Assembly (NCBI RefSeq): GCF_000317225.1
Contig: NZ_AJLL01000033.1
Location: forward strand, 151,161-215,160
Length of the DNA stretch: 64,000 nucleotides
From: Fischerella thermalis PCC 7521
GTDB lineage: Bacteria; Cyanobacteriota; Cyanobacteriia; Cyanobacteriales; Nostocaceae
Direction: 5' to 3'
Of the stretch, positions 19,654-30,094 are shown piece by piece. The position numbers were made by a program, and so were the translations under genes. Each line of letters starts with the position of its first letter. Position 1 is the stretch's first letter. The notes beneath the pieces were generated by a model, which searched no databases, was not told the DNA's origin, and worked only from the letters and a program-made list of their open reading frames with translations.

Positions 19654-20742
19654 ATGGCAGTAGCGCAAGATATGCATCGCTTTGGACATCACCTCATCGT
19701 CGGTATTTCTGGTACTAAATTAAACGATGAAGATAAACGCATACTGAGCGAGATAAAGCCAGCGGGGATTATCTTTTATGCTAAGAACTTTCGTTACGGT
19801 GTCCACTACGAAGAATGGCTGCAAATCTATCAGGATCTAGTTAATCAGATTCGGCAATATGCTGAACGTAACTCGATGTTAATCACCATCGATCATGAAG
19901 GTGGTACTGTCCATCGTCCATATTTACCAATAACTCGCTTTCCCCATGCTTTCTTGTTGCAGTCCCGGGCGCGTGAAGTCGCAAAAGCAGCAGGATTAGA
20001 ATTGAAGTCATTGGGAATTAATATATCCTGGTCGCCTGTAGCAGATATTTTCTCTAATCCAGATAACCCAATTATCGGGCCTCGCGCTTTTGGTACTACT
20101 CCGGATACGGCTGCTGCTGGTGCGCGTGATTATTTTCTGGGACTGCGCGAAGTTGGGATTATTGGCTGTGCTAAGCACTTTCCTGGACATGGAGATACCA
20201 GCACAGATTCCCATCTGGAGTTACCAGTTCTGAATTTAACTATAGAAGAATTACGAAATCGGGAACTTATACCTTTTAAAGCACTGATCGCCGAACAAGT
20301 GCCGATGATTATGACTGCTCATATTTTATTTCCACAGATAGATGCTGGTGTACCTGCGACACTTTCACAAACTATCTTAACGGGCATACTTAGGAAAGAA
20401 CTTGGGTTTGCAGGGGTGATTGTATCTGATGACCTAGATATGAAAGCAGTCTCAAGTATGTATGCTAAAAGTGGCACTGTAGCACAGACATTTAATGCTG
20501 GCTGTGATTTATTCATCGTTTCCCGCAATCTACCTTCATCATCTGTGGAACGCACCTTTGCGATCGCTCAAGATTTTGTAAATTCTCTGAGTAACGGTAG
20601 CCTAGATGAACGCATTGTCGAAGCAGCAAAAATGCGAATTGATAGCTTAATCGCCATGACGCCGCAATACTCAGTTTCTGCCCTTGACCAAGATACACTC
20701 AAGCAACATGCAGAATTAGCGATCGCTTGTGCTTTTAGATAG
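19654..20742 (+). CDS. Glycoside hydrolase family 3, NagZ-like beta-N-acetylhexosaminidase
   Basis: 362 residues from the ATG at 19654 (MAVAQDMHRF), preceded by AAGGAA six bases upstream. The frame is open back to a GTG at 19546 that overlaps the RlpA stop. The GH3 catalytic barrel shows ITIDHEGGTVHR, the histidine-loop motif AKHFPGHGDTSTDSHLELP that supplies the general acid/base in NagZ enzymes, and the nucleophile Asp in GVIVSDDLDMKAV. The enzyme is expected to release N-acetylglucosamine from muropeptides in the cytosol; other GH3 activities are possible. Its place after RlpA suggests a wall remodelling and recycling pair. Confidence 0.87.
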   Translation: MAVAQDMHRFGHHLIVGISGTKLNDEDKRILSEIKPAGIIFYAKNFRYGVHYEEWLQIYQDLVNQIRQYAERNSMLITIDHEGGTVHRPYLPITRFPHAFLLQSRAREVAKAAGLELKSLGINISWSPVADIFSNPDNPIIGPRAFGTTPDTAAAGARDYFLGLREVGIIGCAKHFPGHGDTSTDSHLELPVLNLTIEELRNRELIPFKALIAEQVPMIMTAHILFPQIDAGVPATLSQTILTGILRKELGFAGVIVSDDLDMKAVSSMYAKSGTVAQTFNAGCDLFIVSRNLPSSSVERTFAIAQDFVNSLSNGSLDERIVEAAKMRIDSLIAMTPQYSVSALDQDTLKQHAELAIACAFR

Positions 20743-21130
20743 GGTTGTAACTAGATAAAGCGATCGCATTCCTAGCACTTTGGTAAAAAAGTAAAGTTTA
20801 GTTGCAGAATAATTTATTCTGATTGTAGGAGTGATAACTTATTAATTGAAGCTAGAAAGCTTCCCTGGCAGATTTAACAGCCAATGTTCAATTTAGTTAA
20901 GAGGTAAAAAAGCTGTTTTATTCCAGTCTGTCTCGTCAGCTAACACCAACACCCAACTCGAACGCTGATATTTCCTCATAGTAGTAAATTGAGGGCAATG
21001 TGACTGTTTCTAAGCAAATTTCAGGCAGTACAACCCTAAATTAAATGAACAAAGAGAGGAAGTTTCTCAGCGATTAGATGCTTGGGTGTTGTTGTTTTAA
21101 AAGGAACCGATATCTTTACTACCATAGAAA
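20743..21130. other. Non-coding gap upstream of the IS-like remnant
   Basis: Nearly 390 bases with no frame of useful length. It may contain further decayed transposon sequence related to the TnpB-like tail at 21131, but I could not align it by eye. Confidence 0.35.
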
Positions 21131-21253
21131 CAAGTCGCCATAGGGCATTGGGAGACTCTAAACGGACGTGGAGAGACTGTAAGACTACCTAGTAGCAAGT
21201 TTCTGTGAAGCGTCAAGGAATCCTCGCTCCTTTAGGACGAGGAGGTATGTCAA
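21131..21253 (+). mobile_element. Possible IS200/IS605-type remnant: TnpB-like tail and right-end hairpin
   Basis: A 25-codon frame (21131-21208) reads QVAIGHWETLNGRGETVRLP and then five more residues to a stop. This resembles the C-terminal tail of TnpB proteins, as I remember them, and has an in-frame stop just before it. Directly after it lies a GC-rich hairpin (TCCTCG at 21221 pairing with CGAGGA at 21238, with inner TCC/GGA pairs) ending in GTCAA. Such hairpins mark the right end of IS605-family elements and, with the tnpB 3' end, form the guide-RNA scaffold. No left end or transposase survives within the window, so this is a decayed fragment at best. Confidence 0.4.
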
Positions 21254-21559
21254 AAGTCTTTTCTCGGTAACTAAACGCTATGATGCGTGATTCTGCTCTT
21301 CGTTGAGAGAATTTAGTAGAGACGTAGCAATGCTACTACGTCTGGTCAATGATTTGGCATCGATCTACAAAAATGTATGCAAACATAATTCATGACCAAA
21401 TTCAGCAACCTCCTCGTCCTCCTTATCTCCTGACAACCCAATTTCTCAGACTTATAGTACCTAGCCCTGCGATGACAAACTAATAAGATTTGAGCAATTG
21501 GTTTTACAATCAGTCACACATCACGTTAAATTATTAATTATGAACTAGAGAATGTTTTC
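21254..21559. other. Gap upstream of the SMR transporter gene
   Basis: About 300 bases containing a GAGACGTAGCAATGCTACTACGTCT palindrome-like piece (near 21317-21341) of the dispersed GAGACGT type. No gene is visible. Confidence 0.4.
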
Positions 21560-21877
21560 ATGGCTTGGTTTTTTCTGTTTCTAGCAATTGCTTGTGAAAT
21601 CTTTGCAACCACTTCTCTAAAATTTGCAGATGGCTTCTCAAAACCGATTTACTTAATGGGGTCAATAATTGGTTATCCTCTTGCATTTAGCTTTTTTGCA
21701 TTCTCTCTGAAAACAATTGAAATTAGTGTGGGATATGCAGTCTGGTCTGGAATAGGAATTATTGGGACATCTATCTTGGGTGCAATTATCTTTCAGGAAA
21801 ATATTAACCTAGCTAAAGTCTTATGTATTGGCTTAATTTTTGTAGGAGTAATTGGTTTAAATTTAATTAAATATTAG
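21560..21877 (+). CDS. Small multidrug resistance (SMR) family transporter
   Basis: 105 residues with four membrane helices. The essential membrane-embedded glutamate is Glu13 in FLAIACEIFATTSLKFADGF, equivalent to Glu14 of EmrE. The second and third helices contain YPLAFSFFAFSLKTIEISV and YAVWSGIGIIGTSILGAIIF, the latter being the family signature. SMR proteins work as dual-topology dimers in the plasma membrane and exchange cationic compounds or guanidinium for protons. The Lys-rich versus EmrE-like subgroup cannot be fixed by eye. It stands alone, next to the IS-like remnant and converging on mutL. Confidence 0.92.
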   Translation: MAWFFLFLAIACEIFATTSLKFADGFSKPIYLMGSIIGYPLAFSFFAFSLKTIEISVGYAVWSGIGIIGTSILGAIIFQENINLAKVLCIGLIFVGVIGLNLIKY

Positions 21878-21957
21878 TAAATTTTTTATCATATTATCTA
21901 AGTGTTAATTAAAATAAAGCAGTCACAACTAATTCCTCTTTTCTTTGCCTGGATGAT

Positions 21958-23676
21958 TTAAATCCCATGACTTTTTCCTATCACCCAATGACGCCGGAAG
22001 AAACGGGCTAGAGCAGGTTCTTCTAGTGATAAGTATATTGGGCGTCCGTGGGGACAGGTGCGGGGGTTGCGAGTGCGTTGCCAATCATCTAAAATTTGCT
22101 GCATCTGTTCCAAGGAAAGGGGTGTACCGTTGCGAATGGCACTGCGACAAGCAACAGCAACTTGTGCAGTTTGTAAGTCACCTCCCCGACTCAGTTCTAA
22201 AATTGCGTCTGCACAGTCATCTCGCTGCTGTAACATTGCGGGTACACTGCGAATTGCCCAAAGTTGTTCACCAAAGGGTTCAATATCTAAACCAATACGT
22301 TGTAGCTGAGATACTTGTACTGATGATAATTGATAGAAAATGATCGGCGGTTCCATGGGAATGATTTGCCAGCGATCGCACAATTGCTCGTACAATATCC
22401 GCTCGTGGGCTATGTGCTGTTCCACTAACCACAAACCACCAGGATGTTCAGCAACTATATAAGTATTGTTTACTTGACCTACGGCTTTGAGGGTGCGGGA
22501 AGTAGGGGAAGTGGGGGGAGTATGAGGGGTAGAAGGATTGGTGTTATAAGCACCAGTTTCTTCTGCGACTTTGATTAATTTTCCCACTCTACTAGTATGA
22601 ACTGCCTCTTGAATCGTGTCAGAGTTGATGCGGAGTGCTTGTTCAATCGCTTGATTAACTTGCTTTTGCCAGTAAGTCAAGTCATTAAGATAAATTTCTG
22701 TTTTAGCTGGGTTGCGGTTCCAGTTGATTTGATCTGGGGAAATCAACAAATGTAGACAACAAACTGGGTAGCGATCGCGTGGTAATGTTCTGTGAAATGC
22801 TCCTAAGATAGTTTGTTCTAATTCTGGTGCTTTGACCATTCTGCCGTTTATCGCTACCCGCAGCCAATCTGGACGATGGCGATGGCAGCGATCAGGCAAT
22901 CCCACAACTAAATTCAGTGTAGAGACTTTAGATGTAAGGTCTTTAGAAGAATCGGGGAATTCTAGTTGCAATTCTTGCAAGTCACCCGGACGCACTTGCT
23001 GGAGAAGTTGCGGTATGAGTTTCCCCATTGTTGGGGCGGGAGAGATAGTGAACCATTCCCGGTCATTTTGCCAAACTTGCCAAGCAACTTGGGGGTGACA
23101 AAGGGCAATTTGGTAGATTGTTGCTTGCACTGCTTTCATTTGCTGTGCTAGTGCTGGTAATCCCTGACGTCTGGCTATACAACTACCAAAGAGATTGGAG
23201 ACTGTGACAACTGTACCAGGTGCGATCGCAGCGACTTGTTGCTCTAGTATTTGCCCTCCATAGCCGTACACTACTCGCCAACCGACGCCTTCTTCCGTCC
23301 CCCCCGTCAACGGAACAGATATACGTGCAGATGGACGACTCAAGATTTCCAATTCTGCCAAGGTCGTTAAACTGTGTAAGGCTTCACCACGAAATCCCAA
23401 ACTAGTGATTTTCCATAAATCTGCACAGCTACGAATTTTACTTGTGCTATGAGCTGATGCTGCTCGCTGTAGGTCTTCCAAGTTCATACCACAGCCATTA
23501 TCAGCAACTCGAACTCGCCATTGTTCAGGCCATAAAGAAACCACAACCCGTGTTGCCCCTGCGTCAAGGGAATTTTCTACTAGTTCCCGCACTACAGCTG
23601 CTAAAGAGTCTATTACCTCTCCAGCTGTAATTAAGTGTACGACTTCTTTTGGTAAAACTTGAATTGTGGATACCAT
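21958..23676 (-). CDS. mutL: DNA mismatch repair protein MutL
   Basis: 572 residues. The GHKL ATPase at the N-terminus shows ELVENSLDAGA, VADNGCGMNLEDL and the lid GFRGEALHSL. A linker of about 60 residues (Thr/Pro-rich, TPHTPPTSPTSRTL) leads to the C-terminal dimerisation domain. The endonuclease motif usually written DQHA(X)2E(X)4E appears as VEQHIAHERILYEQ, with Asp changed to Glu; the accessory motifs ACRSAI and CPHGRP are present, so nicking activity is probable. It couples MutS mismatch recognition to strand removal. Length is at the short end for the family. The gene is monocistronic. Confidence 0.95.
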   Translation of the reverse strand: MVSTIQVLPKEVVHLITAGEVIDSLAAVVRELVENSLDAGATRVVVSLWPEQWRVRVADNGCGMNLEDLQRAASAHSTSKIRSCADLWKITSLGFRGEALHSLTTLAELEILSRPSARISVPLTGGTEEGVGWRVVYGYGGQILEQQVAAIAPGTVVTVSNLFGSCIARRQGLPALAQQMKAVQATIYQIALCHPQVAWQVWQNDREWFTISPAPTMGKLIPQLLQQVRPGDLQELQLEFPDSSKDLTSKVSTLNLVVGLPDRCHRHRPDWLRVAINGRMVKAPELEQTILGAFHRTLPRDRYPVCCLHLLISPDQINWNRNPAKTEIYLNDLTYWQKQVNQAIEQALRINSDTIQEAVHTSRVGKLIKVAEETGAYNTNPSTPHTPPTSPTSRTLKAVGQVNNTYIVAEHPGGLWLVEQHIAHERILYEQLCDRWQIIPMEPPIIFYQLSSVQVSQLQRIGLDIEPFGEQLWAIRSVPAMLQQRDDCADAILELSRGGDLQTAQVAVACRSAIRNGTPLSLEQMQQILDDWQRTRNPRTCPHGRPIYLSLEEPALARFFRRHWVIGKSHGI

Positions 23677-23891
23677 AAAGTCTAGTTTAGGCGAGGAGTT
23701 AATTAATTTAGCATCTAAATAAATTTCCTTTTATTTCTATATAAAAATTTATATTTTTTAAGTTAAATTTATTCAATTTTGTCAATCTTAATAAAAATAT
23801 TTATTATTTTTAAAAAAAGCTCGAGAAAAATAAATTCTTTGATAGATTGCTGTTTATGGTGAAAATCAACTAACTATTAGGCAAGGCTATT

Positions 23892-24212
23892 ATGCTTGAT
23901 TCTGTTGCACACAACTTGAAATCTCGTCTGGAATTTGGTCAACCTGGTTTTTCGATAGTTGATGTACGCGATCGCAGCAGCTACAATATAGGTCATATTA
24001 CAGGAGCAGTACCCATTCCCTTAGCTGAGTTGGCAAGTCGTGCTAAAACTGCTTTCCACAGCAAGCGTGAGATTTTTGTTTATGGTGAAAACGATGATCA
24101 GGCTGCCCAAGCTACACAGATTTTAAAAGAGGCAGGTTTTGCTCATGTTACTGAAATCAAAGGTGGCTTGTCTGCCTGGAAGTCAGTTGGAGGTGCAACA
24201 GTGGAAGTATAA
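23892..24212 (+). CDS. Rhodanese-homology domain protein lacking the active-site cysteine
   Basis: 106 residues forming a single rhodanese domain: the front motif SIVDVRDRSSYNIGHITGAVPIP and the back motif EIKGGLSAWKSVGG are both clear. The loop that normally carries the catalytic Cys reads IFVYGENDDQAAQAT and the whole protein contains no cysteine, so sulfurtransferase activity is not expected. Such proteins are thought to act in binding or regulation. It is preceded by AGGCAAGG-like sequence near 23880 and by an AT-rich gap. It converges on the adenosine-deaminase-like gene. Confidence 0.88.
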   Translation: MLDSVAHNLKSRLEFGQPGFSIVDVRDRSSYNIGHITGAVPIPLAELASRAKTAFHSKREIFVYGENDDQAAQATQILKEAGFAHVTEIKGGLSAWKSVGGATVEV

Positions 24213-24298
24213 GGGGAAAGGGAAACGGATACAAGGGAAGGGAGAATTATTTAACAGGTCTCTTCCCAATTCCCGATACCCAATACCCTGTCCCCGAT

Positions 24299-25342
24299 CT
24301 AATGTTGCATCGCTACAAGTTTACTATCTTCATGATTGAGCAACCCATTTAACAACGATACTGGACGTTGACCGTAAGGCCAAGCAAAAGCATGACGGAA
24401 AGCTGCATCTTGACAGGCTTGGAGCTGTTGAAAGTTAATGATGTCATAGGTGAGAAGATTTTCGTATTCAAACGGTAAACGGACGTTATGTAGCCCGGCG
24501 TTATCTGTACAAATGGCGATATCTACTCCAGCATCAAAACAACGGTCAAAAACAACTTTAAGTTGCCGGATATCCTCTAAAGTACCTGTTTTCAGGTAAG
24601 TTGTCGGGCAAATTTCTAAACACTGATTACGTTTGGCTAAATCTGGAAGTAATTCGGGGTGTAACAAAGGAATTTGGATACCGTGACCAATTCGCATCAG
24701 ATAAGGTAACAGTTCTGGGTAGCAACCAGCGGTTGTTTCGTAAAGATGTCCTGTTGTGCCAATTCCCAGAGACAGGGCATATTCGTATAATTCTACCCAT
24801 TCTTCTAGGCGATCGCCATAATAACTATCCCCGCCTGCCACGTCTACTGCACATACATACTGCTTATTTTGTGCGCCTAAATCTACAATCGCTTTGTTCA
24901 CCTCATAGGGTAGACGGGAATGCATACAAAGAATTTGACTTGTGACAATCGGATACTCAGATATTTTGCTCGCTTTACCCACCACTTCAACAATTTCCGC
25001 CATTTTGTCAATTCTTTCTGATTGACTCAGGTGTTCTGGTGTTCGCAGATAAGGTGTGTAACGTAATTCTAAATAAGCCAAATTTTCAAATATATAAGCA
25101 CCCCGCAGCAGACGATAAATAAAATAGGGTAGAGTCTCTACAGTTTGCACACTTTCAACAAGAGTGTGTAACTCTAAATATTCATCCAAAGTATTACGCG
25201 GACGTGTGTAAAACTCTTCAAAATCTCCATAGTTAGCAAACCGAGAAATTAACTTAGAAGAATGACGTTCAAAGTATCGCCATAAAACTCTTGGTACGAC
25301 CGAACCACCAAGGTGTCTGTGTAACTCTGCATATAAAGCCAT
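24299..25342 (-). CDS. Adenosine deaminase family protein
   Basis: 347 residues from the ATG at 25342 (MALYAELHRHLGGS); an upstream in-frame start would add an unlikely hydrophobic peptide. The metal-dependent hydrolase barrel shows the HxH zinc motif in ELHRHLGG, a further His in GTTGHLYET, and an Asp in the ICTDNAGLHN strand. The usual family motif there is TDDP, so the substrate pocket may differ from true adenosine deaminase; AMP- or N-methyl-adenosine deaminase-like roles are equally possible. It is cytosolic. It is divergent from purA, which also acts on adenine nucleotide supply, about 600 bases away. Confidence 0.82.
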   Translation of the reverse strand: MALYAELHRHLGGSVVPRVLWRYFERHSSKLISRFANYGDFEEFYTRPRNTLDEYLELHTLVESVQTVETLPYFIYRLLRGAYIFENLAYLELRYTPYLRTPEHLSQSERIDKMAEIVEVVGKASKISEYPIVTSQILCMHSRLPYEVNKAIVDLGAQNKQYVCAVDVAGGDSYYGDRLEEWVELYEYALSLGIGTTGHLYETTAGCYPELLPYLMRIGHGIQIPLLHPELLPDLAKRNQCLEICPTTYLKTGTLEDIRQLKVVFDRCFDAGVDIAICTDNAGLHNVRLPFEYENLLTYDIINFQQLQACQDAAFRHAFAWPYGQRPVSLLNGLLNHEDSKLVAMQH

Positions 25343-27294
<1,952 letters not shown>

Positions 27295-27331
27295 GCTAGC
27301 CCAATTTGTCGATTCACTACTAACAATTTCT

Positions 27332-27631
27332 ATGGAACTTACGATTGAGTGTAAAAAGCGGCCAGAAGGTAGCAAGCCTAATGCTTTGCGTCGTTCTGGG
27401 TTAATACCTGCTAATTTGTACGGTCACAAAGGTAGCGAGTCTGTTTCTCTAGTTGTTGATGCTAAAACTGTTGAGCAGTTGCTTAAAAAGGCTCGTGTCA
27501 ACAAAACTGAGTTTGAACTTAATGTAACAGATTTGGATTGGCGCGGTACAACGGTGATCCGAGAGGTTCAAACTCATCCAGCGAAAGGGACACCTTATCA
27601 TCTAAGTTTTTTTGCTTCCAGCAAAGGTTGA
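27332..27631 (+). CDS. rplY: 50S ribosomal protein L25 (short form)
   Basis: 99 residues from the ATG at 27332 ([15 protein letters not shown]). The L25/TL5/CTC family is recognised by the N-terminal [20 protein letters not shown] and by the C-terminal [23 protein letters not shown] strand (here [11 protein letters not shown]). L25 binds 5S rRNA on the large subunit. The short length is the form without the C-terminal extension, as usual in cyanobacteria. It follows purA by 37 bases and ends at a strong terminator, so the two genes are probably one transcript. Confidence 0.93.
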   Translation: MELTIECKKRPEGSKPNALRRSGLIPANLYGHKGSESVSLVVDAKTVEQLLKKARVNKTEFELNVTDLDWRGTTVIREVQTHPAKGTPYHLSFFASSKG

Positions 27632-27656
27632 TACAGTTTGTCATAATTGCTGATGG

Positions 27657-27682
27657 AACCAGGGTTTTCACCCTGGTTTTTT
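27657..27682 (+). terminator. Rho-independent terminator after the L25 gene
   Basis: The arms AACCAGGG and CCCTGGTT are perfect, the loop is TTTTCA, and TTTTTT follows. It ends the purA-rplY transcript. Confidence 0.9.
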
Positions 27683-27719
27683 ATTGATTGAACCGCGAAG
27701 ACGCCAAGGACGCTAAGAA

Positions 27720-29273
27720 ATGACAGAGGTTTTAGTTCCACCTTTAATTCAGCAGATGTTGCAGCCTGGGTTTTATCCTCATCAGGTGCAGGAACCAGTG
27801 AAGTTAATTCAAACGCATGTTTCTTATGTGTTATTGACTGGGGATTTTGTTTATAAGTTGAAGAAGCCAGTAAATTTTGGCTTTTTGGATTATTCGACTT
27901 TGGAGAAGCGTCGGCATTTTTGTGAGGAGGAGTTAAGGTTAAATCAACGGGGTGCGCCGGAACTTTATTTGGAAGTATTACCTGTTGCTTTGGTGGGTGA
28001 GCAATATCAATTGGGGGGAACGCCAGTGGTAGAGTATGCACTAAAGATGCGTCAGTTTCCCCAAGAGGCGTTGTTGAGTGAGATGTTTGAACAGGGGAAA
28101 TTAGAACAGAGGCATATGGTGGAATTGGGACGGGTAGTGGCAGAATTTCATGGGAAAACTGTTAGTAATGATTACATTCGTTCTTTTGGAGAAGTATCAC
28201 AAGTCCGGGCTGCGTTTGAGGAAAATTATCAGCAAACGGAAAGGTATATTGGTGGACCACAGACGCAGGTGCAGTTTGAGGAAACGAAGAAATATACAGG
28301 TCAATTTTTTGCAGAGCGTGGGGAACTGTTTAAAAGTCGTATTGCTAATGATTATATTAGGGAATGTCATGGCGATTTGCACTTGAGAAATATTGCGCTA
28401 TGGCAAGATAAGATTTTGCTATTTGACTGCATTGAGTTTAACGAGCCGTTTCGCTTTGTTGATGTGATGTACGATGTGGCGTTTACGGTAATGGATTTGG
28501 AAGCGCGACAGTCTCGAGATTTAGCTAATGTGTTTTTGAATACTTATGTTGAACAAACAGGGGATTGGGAAGGTTTACAGGTATTACCTTTGTATTTAAG
28601 TCGCCAAGCTTATGTCAGGGCGAAAGTCACTTCGTTTTTGCTGGATGATCCGGGTGTACCAACAGAAGCTAAGCAGGAGGCGACGAAAACTGCTGCTGCT
28701 TATTACAAGCAAGCGTGGGAGTATACTCAGCCGCGTCAAGGACAGCTAATTTTAATGTCGGGCGTATCTGGTTCTGGAAAGAGTACAACAGCTCGGTATT
28801 TAGCTCAACAGATAGGAGCAATTCACATTCGTTCCGATGCAGTGCGCAAGCATTTGGCGGGTATTCCCTTGCTGCAACGTGGTGGAGATGATTTGTATAC
28901 CCCCGAAATGAGTCAGAAAACTTATACACGCTTACTGGAGTTGGGGATAATGCTGGCAAGTCAAGGTTTTAATGTGATTTTAGATGCCAAGTATGATCGC
29001 CAGCAGTTACGACAAGAAGCGATCGCTCAAGCCCAAGCTAAGAAAATACCCTTGCAGATTTTGTGTTGTACAGCACCACTGGATGTTTTACAACAACGTC
29101 TGCAACAGCGTACTGGTGATATTGCTGATGCAACTGCTGATTTATTAGCGTCACAACTTGATACTGCTGAGGGCTGGACTGAAAAAGAAAAACCATTTGT
29201 GAAAATTTTGGACACAACTCAACCAATACAGGCACAATTAAAGGAAATATTTACGAAGGAAGGCAGAAGGTAA
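27720..29273 (+). CDS. Fusion of aminoglycoside-phosphotransferase-like and AAA/kinase domains
   Basis: 517 residues. The N-terminal half (residues 1-330) is a kinase-like fold of the APH/choline kinase group: the catalytic loop is ECHGDLHLRNIALW near residue 220 and the metal-binding strand is LFDCIEFNEPFRFVDVMYD. The C-terminal half (340-517) is a P-loop nucleotide kinase with GVSGSGKSTTARYLAQ and a later Asp in NVILDAKYDRQQLRQEA, as in gluconokinase- or polynucleotide-kinase-like AAA_33 proteins. The two-domain protein is widespread in bacteria, but its substrate is unknown and antibiotic resistance is not implied. The start at 27720 lacks a clear ribosome site. Confidence 0.85.
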   Translation: MTEVLVPPLIQQMLQPGFYPHQVQEPVKLIQTHVSYVLLTGDFVYKLKKPVNFGFLDYSTLEKRRHFCEEELRLNQRGAPELYLEVLPVALVGEQYQLGGTPVVEYALKMRQFPQEALLSEMFEQGKLEQRHMVELGRVVAEFHGKTVSNDYIRSFGEVSQVRAAFEENYQQTERYIGGPQTQVQFEETKKYTGQFFAERGELFKSRIANDYIRECHGDLHLRNIALWQDKILLFDCIEFNEPFRFVDVMYDVAFTVMDLEARQSRDLANVFLNTYVEQTGDWEGLQVLPLYLSRQAYVRAKVTSFLLDDPGVPTEAKQEATKTAAAYYKQAWEYTQPRQGQLILMSGVSGSGKSTTARYLAQQIGAIHIRSDAVRKHLAGIPLLQRGGDDLYTPEMSQKTYTRLLELGIMLASQGFNVILDAKYDRQQLRQEAIAQAQAKKIPLQILCCTAPLDVLQQRLQQRTGDIADATADLLASQLDTAEGWTEKEKPFVKILDTTQPIQAQLKEIFTKEGRR

Positions 29274-29404
29274 AGATTTACAAAAAGCCTTAACAGTGAA
29301 TTTTAGATTTTGGGATTTGGATTTCAGTGATTAGGAAAGTAATTTTTGTAATTGGCTTGATGCTGATTAATCCAAAATCCGAAATCCATCTTGAAAAGCT
29401 TTGA

Positions 29405-29485
29405 AGTTCCCTCCGGGACGCTGCGCGTAGGCGCGTAAGCGACTTCTCGTAAGAGTACGGAGGTTTCCTCCGCTCAAACTTTTCG
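29405..29485. repeat. GC-rich dispersed palindromic repeat
   Basis: This block contains several short hairpins, among them CGGAGG-TTT-CCTCCG at 29458-29472, and the words CTGCGCGTAGGCGCG and GACTTCTCGTAAGAG. It resembles dispersed palindromic elements of Nostocales. It lies between two plus-strand genes and may act as an RNA spacer. Confidence 0.55.
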
Positions 29486-29509
29486 CAAAATTCAAAATCG
29501 GTTGACCTT

Positions 29510-30025
29510 ATGACACCACAGAAGAACAATTTCAAGCAATTTCTATCGATATCGCCCAATTTTTTAAATCAGATACTATTTGGGATCTTTTTAACACTCA
29601 TTTTTTTAGTGGTACGTTACCCACTACCTGTAAGTCTTTTCTTGGGTATATTAGGTGGCTTAGCTGTAGGCTGGCTAACAACAGCTAGTAAAGGTACTCC
29701 CCAAGGTGATTCAATAGCCTCTTCTGAGGGTATTGATGCGGGTTTAAAATACTGGTTATTCTTCTTACTCGGCTTTGTGTTTCTGGGATATCAACCATCC
29801 GTAAGTATATTGCTGGGTTCGTTAGCCGGTATTGGTGGAGGCTGGATTATTGCTTGGTGGAAAAGTAAGGAAGAGACTAGAACTCAAATCCCGGACGAAT
29901 TAATAGATGAAACACAACTAGAGTTACCTCCTACCCCAACTGTCAAGCGACGAGTCAGAAAGCCTACACGTCGCTACCGTCGTTCATCTGGAGGTTCTAA
30001 CTGGCCACAATTTTGGCGGAGGTAA
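29510..30025 (+). CDS. Unknown membrane protein with basic tail
   Basis: 171 residues. Four hydrophobic segments are visible in two similar pairs: FGIFLTLIFLVVRYPLPVSL with LFLGILGGLAVGWLTTA, and YWLFFLLGFVFLGYQPSVSI with LLGSLAGIGGGWIIAWW. The pattern (aromatic helix, P-S-V/L-S, then a glycine helix ending in GW) looks like an internal duplication. The C-terminus is strongly basic (KRRVRKPTRRYRRSSGG) and ends in WPQFWRR. I recognise no functional family. The basic tail may contact membrane lipid or nucleic acid; this is inference. The YdcF-like gene follows. Confidence 0.6.
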   Translation: MTPQKNNFKQFLSISPNFLNQILFGIFLTLIFLVVRYPLPVSLFLGILGGLAVGWLTTASKGTPQGDSIASSEGIDAGLKYWLFFLLGFVFLGYQPSVSILLGSLAGIGGGWIIAWWKSKEETRTQIPDELIDETQLELPPTPTVKRRVRKPTRRYRRSSGGSNWPQFWRR

Positions 30026-30094
30026 AAAAGTTTTGTTAGTTGTTAGTTGTTTGTTGTTTGTTTTCTCCCCTGTCCTCCCGTCTCTCCATCTCCC

